Origin: Bosea sp. ANAM02
GTDB taxonomy: Bacteria > Pseudomonadota > Alphaproteobacteria > Rhizobiales > Beijerinckiaceae
DNA: 64,000 nt
Direction of reading: 5' to 3'
Assembly: GCF_011764485.1 (NCBI RefSeq)
Contig: NZ_AP022848.1
Coordinates: 1,888,001 to 1,952,000 of the forward strand
The notes below the pieces were generated by a model. The model did no database searches. It was given only the letters and a program-made list of their open reading frames with translations, and was not told the origin of the DNA. Each line of letters opens with the position of its first letter. Position 1 is the first letter of the stretch. A program made the translations under genes and the position numbers. Positions 17,004-24,338 of the stretch are shown piece by piece.

Positions 17004-17860
17004 CCGACATCACCACGGCCGAACCGGTGCGGCCGGGCGGGCTCTGGCTTGCCTTCACCCGCAACCGCCTGTCCTGGGTCGGCCTGCTGCTGCTGGCGGC
17101 GATCGTCTTCGTCGCGGTCTCGGCGCCCTGGCTGGCGCCGTATGATCCGCTCGACCAGAATATCGTGGCAAGGCTCGAGCCGCCCTCCGCCGAATACCTG
17201 CTGGGCACCGATTCCTACGGCCGCGACGTGCTCTCGCGCCTGATCTACGGCGCCCGCATCTCGCTCTTCGTCGGCTTCGTCGCGATCCTGATCGCGATGG
17301 TCGTCGGCACGGCGATCGGCGTGATCTCCGGCTATATCGGCGGCGTCTTCGACCAGATCGTGATGGGCGTGCTCGACGTCATGCTCTCCTTCCCGACTCT
17401 GCTGCTCGGCCTGATGATCGCGGCGATGCTGGGGGCGAGCCTGGAGAACCTGATCATCGCCATCGCGATCACCGAGGTGGCGCCCTTCGCCCGCGTCGCC
17501 CGCGCGCCGACGATCACGCTCAAGCAGCGCGATTTCGTCGAGGCCAGCCGCGCCTATGGCTGCGGGCCGCTGCGCATCATGTTCCGCCACATCCTGCCGA
17601 ACATGCTCTCCGACGTGGTGGTGATGAGCTCGCTCTGGATGGCTTCGGCGATCCGCACGGAAGCCTCGCTCTCCTTCATCGGCCTCGGCGTGCCGCCGCC
17701 GGCGGCCACCTGGGGCGGCATGATCCGGGAGGGTTTCGAGAACATTCTCGACGCCTGGTGGCTCGCCGTCTTCCCCAGCTTCGCCATCCTCCTTACCGTG
17801 CTCGCCCTCAATCTCCTCGGCGATGCGCTGCGGGATGCCTCCGACCCCCGATCGCGCTGA
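17000..17860 (+). CDS. ABC transporter permease (DppC/OppC type)
   Basis: 286 residues. The N-terminal OppC-like segment (FTRNRLSWVGLLLLAAIVFV) precedes GTDSYGRDVLSRLIYGARIS, a hallmark of DppC, and the EAA loop EASRAYGCGPLRIMFRHILP. It overlaps the DppB-type gene by 4 bases (ATGA). No ATP-binding gene follows: the next gene is thioredoxin-like. Confidence 0.95.
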   Translation: MTDITTAEPVRPGGLWLAFTRNRLSWVGLLLLAAIVFVAVSAPWLAPYDPLDQNIVARLEPPSAEYLLGTDSYGRDVLSRLIYGARISLFVGFVAILIAMVVGTAIGVISGYIGGVFDQIVMGVLDVMLSFPTLLLGLMIAAMLGASLENLIIAIAITEVAPFARVARAPTITLKQRDFVEASRAYGCGPLRIMFRHILPNMLSDVVVMSSLWMASAIRTEASLSFIGLGVPPPAATWGGMIREGFENILDAWWLAVFPSFAILLTVLALNLLGDALRDASDPRSR

Positions 17861-17960
17861 AACCTCTGCGACCCTTCGCATCCAGGTCGATACGGCCCGC
17901 CTTCCGGCAAGGCCTGTCGTGGCCCTTCGGCTCGTAGGCGGGCCTTGGTGCCGTTCGTCG

Positions 17961-17981
17961 CGTCAAAAGTCGAAATTGACG
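17961..17981. promoter_or_regulatory. Candidate LysR operator, site 3 (CGTCAA-N9-TTGACG)
   Basis: A 6-base inverted repeat around 9 bases. On the minus strand its centre reads ATTTCGACTTTTGAC (17962-17976), matching the left part of the site at 12077 apart from one inserted T. It lies just upstream of the thioredoxin-like gene, 30 bases before the GTG at 18011. Confidence 0.5.
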
Positions 17982-18010
17982 TTCTGCTGGCCTTGGCCGC
18001 AAGATGCGCC

Positions 18011-18610
18011 GTGGCTGCCGTCAGGGCTCCCGAGTTTCGGGGCGTTCATCGATCGGGTTGCAGGCTGGAGCCGGTCCGGCGCGTTCTGCTGGCCGCCGTC
18101 TCGCTCCTCCTCGTCGGCCAATCCTGCGCGGTTGCGGCGTTCAGCGACTGGCCTGTCGAGACCGCGCCGGCGCTCGTGCTCGACCAGCTCGACGGCCCTC
18201 GCGTCGACCTCGCGGGGTTTCGCGGCCACCCCGTCATCGTCCATTTCTTCGCGACCTGGTGTGCGCCCTGCATCGAGGAAATGGCTTCGCTCGACGCTCT
18301 GGCCGTCACGAAGAGAGGCAGCCCCATCATCCTCGCCGTCAGTGTCGGCGAGGTCGACGCGCGGGTGCGCAATTTCTTCCGCAACCGTCCCGTGGCCTTT
18401 CCGATCCTGCTCGATCGCGATCGGGCCGCGATGAAGACCTGGCAGGTCGAAAGCCTGCCGACGAGCTACGTGCTCGACCGTGATCTCAAGCCCGCGCTCA
18501 AGGCGGAGGAACCGCTCGACTGGACCGGCCCGCCGGTCGCGGCCGCACTGGCGGCCTTGCCCTCCGCATCGCCGAAGAACCACCAACAGGGAGAGGAAAC
18601 AGCGCCATGA
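18011..18610 (+). CDS. TlpA-like thioredoxin-fold protein, probably exported
   Basis: About 199 residues from the chosen GTG. An N-terminal hydrophobic segment preceded by arginines (VRRVLLAAVSLLLVGQSCAV then AAF) looks like a signal peptide or anchor. The thioredoxin fold follows, with HFFATWCAPCIEEM containing the CXXC pair (WCAPC) and VESLPTSYVLDRD, the cis-proline loop. Typical role: a periplasmic thiol-disulfide reductant. The frame is also open to a GTG at 17945, but the candidate operator at 17961-17981 would then lie inside the gene, so 18011 is preferred. The stop overlaps the transglutaminase start (ATGA), so the two are coupled. Confidence 0.8.
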   Translation: MAAVRAPEFRGVHRSGCRLEPVRRVLLAAVSLLLVGQSCAVAAFSDWPVETAPALVLDQLDGPRVDLAGFRGHPVIVHFFATWCAPCIEEMASLDALAVTKRGSPIILAVSVGEVDARVRNFFRNRPVAFPILLDRDRAAMKTWQVESLPTSYVLDRDLKPALKAEEPLDWTGPPVAAALAALPSASPKNHQQGEETAP

Positions 18611-19704
18611 TCAGCCGTCGCGACATGTTGAAGACCGGAGCCTGCGCCGCAGCCGCTCTGGCGCTGCCTCGTCAGGCCGGCGCGCAAGCCGCGTCCTTCG
18701 CGCCCAAGCCTGGGGCCTGGCGCGATTTCGAGGTGACGACGCGGCTCGACCTGCCATCCAACGGCAAGGCCCAGGCCTGGATTCCATTGCCGTCGATGCG
18801 GGAGGACGAGTGGATCAAGCCGGGCAAGAGCGCCTGGGAGACCAATGCGCTGTCCGCCGAGATCGTCCGGGACCCGAAATATGGAGCCGAGTTTCTGCAC
18901 GTCGTCTTCAAGGATGGCGAGACGGCGCCGCGTATCGAGGTCCGCAGCGGCTTCGCCTTGCGCGACCGGGCCGAGAACCTCGCGGCGAAATCCACTGTCC
19001 CGGCGCTGGGAGAGACCGAGCGAAAGCTCTATCTCGAGGCGACGGAGCTGATGCCGACCGACGGCATCGTCCGGGAGACCGCGGAGAAAGCGGCGGCCGG
19101 CAAGGCGGGCGATCTCGACCGGGCGCGGGCGATCTACGAATGGGTCGTGTCGAATACCTTTCGCGACGCCAGGACCAGGGGCTGCGGCACCGGCGATGTC
19201 GCCTCCATGCTGCGGACCGGCAACCTGAGCGGCAAATGCGCCGATCTGAACGCGCTCTATGTCGCCCTGGTCCGCAGCGTCGGCATCCCGGCCCGCGACA
19301 TCTACGGCATCCGCGTCGCGCCCTCGAAATTCGGTTACAAGAGCCTCGGGACGGGTTCGGACGTCATCACCAAGGCCCAGCATTGCCGGGCCGAGATATG
19401 GCTCGACGGCTATGGCTGGGTCGCGACCGATCCTGCCGATGTCCGCAAGGTCGTGCTGGAGGAGCCTCCGGGGAACAACGCGGTCGACGATCCCAAGGTG
19501 GTCGCGGCGCGGCAGGCGCTGTTCGGCGCCTGGGAGGGCAACTGGCTCGGCTACAATGCGGCGCACGATCTCGTCCTGCCGGGCTCAAGCCACAAGGTCG
19601 GCTTCCTGATGTATCCGCAGGCGGAGGTGGCGGGCGCGCTGCTCGACTGCCTCGATCCCGATACGTTCAGGTACGCGATCAAGTCGACCGAGTTGAGGGC
19701 CTGA
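18607..19704 (+). CDS. Tat-exported transglutaminase-like domain protein
   Basis: 365 residues. A twin-arginine signal is present (ISRRDMLKTGACAAAALALP). The C-terminal half is a transglutaminase/protease-like core: Cys in NLSGKCADLNALYVALVRSV, followed by GIPARDIYGIRVAPS, His in KAQHCRAEIWLDGYGW, and Asp in TDPADV. These give the expected Cys-His-Asp triad. Such proteins are often periplasmic peptidases or peptide-modifying enzymes. Export by the Tat system and coupling to a TlpA-like protein suggest that the active cysteine is kept reduced by that partner, which is inference. Confidence 0.88.
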   Translation: MISRRDMLKTGACAAAALALPRQAGAQAASFAPKPGAWRDFEVTTRLDLPSNGKAQAWIPLPSMREDEWIKPGKSAWETNALSAEIVRDPKYGAEFLHVVFKDGETAPRIEVRSGFALRDRAENLAAKSTVPALGETERKLYLEATELMPTDGIVRETAEKAAAGKAGDLDRARAIYEWVVSNTFRDARTRGCGTGDVASMLRTGNLSGKCADLNALYVALVRSVGIPARDIYGIRVAPSKFGYKSLGTGSDVITKAQHCRAEIWLDGYGWVATDPADVRKVVLEEPPGNNAVDDPKVVAARQALFGAWEGNWLGYNAAHDLVLPGSSHKVGFLMYPQAEVAGALLDCLDPDTFRYAIKSTELRA

Positions 19705-19845
19705 ATGCGCACCCGGGCGAGCGCAGGGCGTTCGTCCGGGAAAGGTTGTGGCAGGCATCGCCACGACATCTCCGCGAAATGACCAGACCAGCTCCAGCCT
19801 GAGACCGCATTTGGACTGTCCGATGGCCTTTCATCGCCAATGGAC

Positions 19846-19851
19846 AGGAGG
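19846..19851 (+). promoter_or_regulatory. Ribosome binding site of the small secreted protein
   Basis: AGGAGG, 7 bases before the ATG at 19859. It excludes the longer in-frame starts further upstream. Confidence 0.7.
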
Positions 19852-19858
19852 ATTCTCC

Positions 19859-20215
19859 ATGCGGAAGACCATGATCGCCATCGGTGCCGCGCTGCTCGTT
19901 TCGGGCGGCGCCATGGCGCAAGCGCCGGCCACGCCCGCACCCACCCAATCCACGCCATCGGACGAGAAGGCGGCCACGATCAAGTCGATCAGCGTCGTCG
20001 ACATGGATGCATTGCCGGCTGCCGCGCAGGAGCGGGTCACGCAGCAGTCGAAAGCGCAGCCGGCCGGGCAACTGCAGCGGGTCCAGTCCGCGATCGAGGG
20101 TGAGCCCAAGCTGAAATCGGCCCTCGCCACGAGGGGCTTCACCGCCCGAGACGTCGTGCTCGCCTCGCTCGACAGTGACGGCGAGCTGACCATCGTTGCC
20201 AAGCGGGCCTCGTGA
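19859..20215 (+). CDS. Small secreted protein of unknown function
   Basis: 118 residues. A clear signal peptide (MRKTMIAIGAALLVSGGAMA, cleavage after AMA) is followed by a proline/threonine-rich stretch and a small acidic domain without cysteines, ending GELTIVAKRAS. I do not recognise a family. An AGGAGG site sets the start. It follows the transglutaminase gene by 154 bases and could be separately transcribed. It ends 20 bases from the convergent PaiB-like gene. Confidence 0.75.
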   Translation: MRKTMIAIGAALLVSGGAMAQAPATPAPTQSTPSDEKAATIKSISVVDMDALPAAAQERVTQQSKAQPAGQLQRVQSAIEGEPKLKSALATRGFTARDVVLASLDSDGELTIVAKRAS

Positions 20216-20235
20216 GCCCGGCTCGGCCGGTTCTC

Positions 20236-20859
20236 CTAAACGGGAATCAGCCTCGCGACCTCGCGCTCCGTCGGCCGCTCGCTTTCGGCGAGACCGGCCG
20301 CGACGCCGGCGCGGTCGGCCGGGCTGCGGTTCTGGCTGAGCTTGCGCTTGCCTTCGAGGGTTGCGATCGGCATGCGCAGGCCGACGATGCCGCGCAGTTG
20401 CGCCTGGACGAATGCGGCCGGCGCATCGGAAACCGCCCAGGGCGCGGCGCGCCCGCCTTCGTGCAGGTTGGTCAGGCGCGTGACGACATCGAGCAGGCGG
20501 GAGGCATCGTCGAAGAACTCGACCGGTCCGGAGGCGTGGACCGTGACGTAGTTCCAGGTCGGCACGACCTTGCCGGTCTCTTGTTTCACCGCATACCAGC
20601 TCGGCGTCACATAGGCGTCCGGTCCGGCGAAGATGGCGAGGCCGTGGCCGACGGGGGGCACGCGCCATTGCGGGTTCGCTCTGGCGAGATGTCCGTAGAG
20701 CACGCCATGCTCGCCCTCGTCCTCGTCGATCAGGAGCGGCAGCGGCGTCGCCAGCGGGCCTTCCGCCGTTGCCGTGATGAAGGTCGCGAGCCGCGCGGCG
20801 CGGATCGTCGCCAGCAGGCTCGCCCTGTCCTCGTCGCGAAAGGCGGGTGGGGTGTACAT
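20236..20859 (-). CDS. FMN-binding negative transcriptional regulator-like protein (PaiB family)
   Basis: 207 residues of the PaiB family, a split-barrel flavin-binding fold. It begins MYTPPAFRDEDRASLLATIR and contains ATPLPLLIDEDEGEHGVLYG followed by HLARANPQW, the family's most recognisable segment. AAGGAG lies 9 bases before the ATG at 20859, which overrides the longer open frame. It is divergent from a MocR-type regulator; PaiB-like genes beside MocR regulators are a common arrangement, suggesting a link to B6 or polyamine metabolism. Confidence 0.88.
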   Translation of the reverse strand: MYTPPAFRDEDRASLLATIRAARLATFITATAEGPLATPLPLLIDEDEGEHGVLYGHLARANPQWRVPPVGHGLAIFAGPDAYVTPSWYAVKQETGKVVPTWNYVTVHASGPVEFFDDASRLLDVVTRLTNLHEGGRAAPWAVSDAPAAFVQAQLRGIVGLRMPIATLEGKRKLSQNRSPADRAGVAAGLAESERPTEREVARLIPV

Positions 20860-20898
20860 GCTCAGCGCTCCTTGTGTCGCCGCCGTCATGCCTGCAAT

Positions 20899-20947
20899 CT
20901 GGACCTTCGAAAATATCCAGTTTCGAGAGTTTTCTGTGGTCCAGTTG
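20899..20947. promoter_or_regulatory. Candidate MocR operator: inverted and direct CCAG repeats
   Basis: CTGGACC (20899-20905) is the inverse of GGTCCAG (20938-20944), and TATCCAGTTT (20914-20923) is a near direct repeat of GGTCCAGTTG (20938-20947), 24 bases apart. Mixed direct and inverted repeats are usual for MocR/PdxR sites. It overlaps the presumed start of the regulator. Confidence 0.4.
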
Positions 20948-22363
20948 GAAGAGAAGGGCGCTGCCCGCCGGATCATCGCCGCGATCAAGCAGCGGATCCA
21001 TAGCGAGGAATACCGGCCAGGCGATCGCCTGCCATCGAGCCGGGCGCTGGCCATCGAATGGGGCGTGTCGCGCACCACGGTCACGGCCGCCTATGCGCAG
21101 CTGATCGCGGAGGGCTATCTGCTCAACCGCCCCGGTGCGCGGGCCGTCGTGGCGCGGGGCCTCGTGGCGGCGCCGCCCCCTGAGGTTTCTGGGCCCACGA
21201 GCGAGCGGGTCTTGTCCGCTTTTGCCGAGCGCCTGCTTGCCTTGCCTGCGCCGGCCCGGTTTCACAGCCATCGCGTCGCCGATCTCCGCTATGGCGACCT
21301 GAACGGGGTGGATTTTCCGATGCTGGCCTGGCGCCGGGCGCTCAACCGGGCGAGCCTGCGCCGGGCCGAACGATTGCGCTACAGCGATCCGCAGGGTTCG
21401 GCTCCGCTTCGCGAGGCCTTGCAGAGCTATCTGTGGCGGTCCCGCGGGATCAGTTGCGCGCCGGAGCGGATCATCGTCGTCAACGGCTCGCAGCAGGGGC
21501 TCGATCTCTGCGCCCGGTTGCTGCTCGATCCCGGCGACCGCTTCGTCATGGAAGACCCCGGCTATGTGCTGGCGCGACATGCCTTCGCGGCGTCGGGCGG
21601 GGTGATCGTACCCGTTGCCGTCGATCGGGAGGGCATCCGGACTGAAGAGCTGCCGGCGGCGCGATTGGCCTATGTCACCCCATCGCATCAATACCCGCTC
21701 GGCAGCGTGCTTTCGGCGGCCCGGCGGCGGGCTTTGCTGGACTGGGCGGTCGAGGCGGGGGGCGTGATCGTCGAGGACGATTATGACGGCGAATACCGGC
21801 ATGGCGTCGCGCCGATCCCGCCCTTGCAGGCCTCCGCACCGGACCGGGTCATCTATCTCGGCACGGTCTCGAAGACGCTCTCGCCGACATTGCGGCTCGG
21901 CTATCTCGTCGTGCCGCGCGATCTCGTTCATGCCTTTGCGGAGGCCAAGCGCCTGACCGACCGGCATACGCCGCTCTTGGAGCAGGAGGCGCTGGCGGAA
22001 TTCCTGTCGAGCGGCGGCTATGAGCGCCATGTCCGCAGCATCCGCAGGCGGAACGCGGAGCGCCGAACCGCGCTGCTGCAAGCTCTCGCCGAGGAATGCG
22101 GGGCGCATCTCAGCGTAACCGGCGCGGATACCGGCCTGCATGTCGTCGCCTGGCTCAATGGCGTCGCGGCGGAGCGCGAGGCGGCGATCGTCGAAGCGGC
22201 GCGCGAAGCCGGAATCGGGCTCTATCCGATCGGGCCGCTCTACGCTTCCGGGAGCGAGCGCCCGGCCGAGGCCGGCTTCGTCATCGGCTATGCGGCCCAT
22301 GATGTCGACGTCATCCGGCGTGGCGTTGCCGGGCTGGCCAAGCTGTTCGCGACTGCGGGCTGA
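20936..22363 (+). CDS. MocR-type regulator (GntR HTH fused to aminotransferase domain)
   Basis: About 475 residues. A GntR winged helix (RIIAAIKQRIHSEEYRPGDR then LPSSRALAIEWGVSRTTVTA) is joined to a fold-type I aminotransferase domain. The pyridoxal-phosphate lysine is in VIYLGTVSKTLSPTLRLGYL, and the preceding VEDDYDGEYRHG is conserved. Regulators of this type (PdxR, GabR, TauR) sense PLP or an amino compound bound to it. The GTG at 20936 leaves room for divergent promoters; an ATG at 20888 is an in-frame alternative but would leave only 28 bases to the PaiB-like start. It probably controls itself and the divergent PaiB-like gene. Confidence 0.9.
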   Translation: MVQLEEKGAARRIIAAIKQRIHSEEYRPGDRLPSSRALAIEWGVSRTTVTAAYAQLIAEGYLLNRPGARAVVARGLVAAPPPEVSGPTSERVLSAFAERLLALPAPARFHSHRVADLRYGDLNGVDFPMLAWRRALNRASLRRAERLRYSDPQGSAPLREALQSYLWRSRGISCAPERIIVVNGSQQGLDLCARLLLDPGDRFVMEDPGYVLARHAFAASGGVIVPVAVDREGIRTEELPAARLAYVTPSHQYPLGSVLSAARRRALLDWAVEAGGVIVEDDYDGEYRHGVAPIPPLQASAPDRVIYLGTVSKTLSPTLRLGYLVVPRDLVHAFAEAKRLTDRHTPLLEQEALAEFLSSGGYERHVRSIRRRNAERRTALLQALAEECGAHLSVTGADTGLHVVAWLNGVAAEREAAIVEAAREAGIGLYPIGPLYASGSERPAEAGFVIGYAAHDVDVIRRGVAGLAKLFATAG

Positions 22364-22454
22364 TCGTCAGCCGCGCCGGCCGCGGGGCATCCAGTTCACG
22401 CCAACGGTTCGCTGTGCGAGCCATCGACATGGGCCGGCATCGTTCGAGGATGTC

Positions 22455-23327
22455 TCAGCGCCGCTCGTCGAGCGCGTCGCGGACGCCGTCTCCGAGCAGG
22501 TTCACCGCCAGGATCAGCAGGCAGAGCCCGGCGCCGGGCAGGGCGATCAGCCACGGATCGAACAGAATGTGCTCGCGCCCCTCGGCGATCATCAGGCCCC
22601 AGGAGGGCGTCGGCGGCTGGGCGCCGAGACCGAGGAAGGAGAGCGCGGCCTCCAGCAGGATGACGTTGGCGATCTCCAGCGTCGCGACCACGATCAGCGT
22701 GTTGCGCAGGTTCGGCAGGATGCCGTGCAGCATGATGTAGAAATGCGAGGCGCCGAAGGACTGGGTCGCCTGCACGAATTCGCGGCTGCGCAGGCTTTGG
22801 GCCGCCGCACGCACGACCACGGCGAAACGGTCCCAGAGCAGGAGGCTGAGCACGATCGCGAGCGTCTTCAGCGAGGCGCCGCCCAGGGCCACTGCCGCAA
22901 GCGCGACCAGCACGATCGGCAGCGAGAGGCGCGTCGTCACGATGAAGCTGATCGCCATGTCGGTGCGCCCACCGAAATAGCCGGCGGCGAGGCCGAGCAT
23001 CGTGCCGATGAACCCGGCGCAGAGCGTGACGCCGAGCCCGATCAGCAGCGAGACGCGCGCGCCATAAAGCAGGCGTGCGAGATAGTCGCGGCCGAGATGG
23101 TCGGTGCCGAGGAGATGGGCCGGGTCCGAGCCCGGATACCAGAAGGGCGGCACCATACGCTTGCCGAGATCCTGCGCGATCGGATCATGGCTCGAGAGCC
23201 AGGGCGCGAAGATCGCGACGAGGACGATGACGGCGAGAAGGCCGCCGCCGATGCGAATGGCGCTGCTGGCGCTCAGGCCCTTGAAGAGCTTGCGCCGGCG
23301 GATGGCAGGGCTGTCGGCGATCGACAT
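22455..23327 (-). CDS. ABC transporter permease (DppC/OppC type), second importer
   Basis: 290 residues. GTDHLGRDYLARLLYGARVS is the DppC signature, the EAA loop ATQSFGASHFYIMLHGILPN follows, and the C-terminus ends LLGDGVRDALDERR. It is the last gene of the minus-strand operon and its start abuts the stop of the DppB-type permease by 1 base (TGATG-like). No ATPase gene follows: the next gene on this strand is the PaiB-like gene beyond the MocR regulator. Confidence 0.94.
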   Translation of the reverse strand: MSIADSPAIRRRKLFKGLSASSAIRIGGGLLAVIVLVAIFAPWLSSHDPIAQDLGKRMVPPFWYPGSDPAHLLGTDHLGRDYLARLLYGARVSLLIGLGVTLCAGFIGTMLGLAAGYFGGRTDMAISFIVTTRLSLPIVLVALAAVALGGASLKTLAIVLSLLLWDRFAVVVRAAAQSLRSREFVQATQSFGASHFYIMLHGILPNLRNTLIVVATLEIANVILLEAALSFLGLGAQPPTPSWGLMIAEGREHILFDPWLIALPGAGLCLLILAVNLLGDGVRDALDERR

Positions 23328-24244
23328 CAGGCGCTCCTCAGGCGGGGATCGAGCCAGGCATTGATCAGGTCGGCGGCCGTGGTCAGCGTGACGTAGATCA
23401 GCGAGAGGATCAGGATGATCGCCTGCACGACCGGCAGGTCGCTGCGCAGCAGGGATTCCCAGGCGAGGCGGCCGAGCCCGTTGATGGCGAAGACGCTCTC
23501 GATCACGATCGAGCCCGAGAGCATCAGGCCGAACTGGACGGCGGCGAGCGAGACCAGCGGCAGCACGGCGTTGCGCAGGGCATGGACCAGCAGGACGCGC
23601 GGCTGCGAGGCGCCCTTGGCGCGGGCGGTGCGGATGTAATCGGCGGTGAGCACGTCGATCATGCCGGCGCGGGTGAGGCGCATCAGGGCGGGCATGGCGT
23701 AGTAGTTGAGCACCACGACGGGCAGGATATAGCCCTGCCAGCTCTCGGTGCCGGAGATCGGCACGAGCCCGTACCAGACGCCGAAGATCACGATCAGGAT
23801 CAGGCCGAGCCAGAAGCTCGGGATCGCCTGGCCGAGCACGGCGAGCATCAGGGCGATCCGGTCGATCGTGCCGCCGGGCTTGAGCGAGGCGAGGATGCCG
23901 AGCGGCACGGCAACGACGAGCGCGAGCAGGAAGGCGGCGGAGCCGAGCACGAGCGTGACCGAGAGCCGCTCGGCGATGATCGGCGCCACCGGCAGGTTGA
24001 AATAAAGGCTCGTCCCGAAATTGCCGGCGAAGGCATTGCCGATCCAGCTGAGGAACTGCAGCGGGATCGGCCGGTCGAGGCCATAGGCCTGCCGGATCAG
24101 TTCGACATCCTGCGCCCGGCCGGCCTGGCCGGCGAGGACGACGGCGGGATCGCCGGAGACGAACATCAGTCCGAAGGCGACGGCCGAGACGGCGAGCGCC
24201 ACGAGGGCGGCGACGATCAGGCGGCGCGCGAGAAAGGGCAGCAT
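23327..24244 (-). CDS. ABC transporter permease (DppB/OppB type), second importer
   Basis: 305 residues, starting MLPFLARRLIVAALVALAVS. The family's extracytoplasmic ARAQDVELIRQAYGLDRPIP and the EAA loop TARAKGASQPRVLLVHALRN are present. It is 94 bases downstream of the solute-binding gene and coupled to the DppC-type permease. Confidence 0.94.
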   Translation of the reverse strand: MLPFLARRLIVAALVALAVSAVAFGLMFVSGDPAVVLAGQAGRAQDVELIRQAYGLDRPIPLQFLSWIGNAFAGNFGTSLYFNLPVAPIIAERLSVTLVLGSAAFLLALVVAVPLGILASLKPGGTIDRIALMLAVLGQAIPSFWLGLILIVIFGVWYGLVPISGTESWQGYILPVVVLNYYAMPALMRLTRAGMIDVLTADYIRTARAKGASQPRVLLVHALRNAVLPLVSLAAVQFGLMLSGSIVIESVFAINGLGRLAWESLLRSDLPVVQAIILILSLIYVTLTTAADLINAWLDPRLRSA

Positions 24245-24338
24245 GACGGCTCCGGGAATAGCGGGTCGGCCTGCCTGGCAGGAGAGGCGCCGCTACCGGC
24301 GATGGACCGGAAGCGGCGTGGCGATAGGCGCGAGGCCG

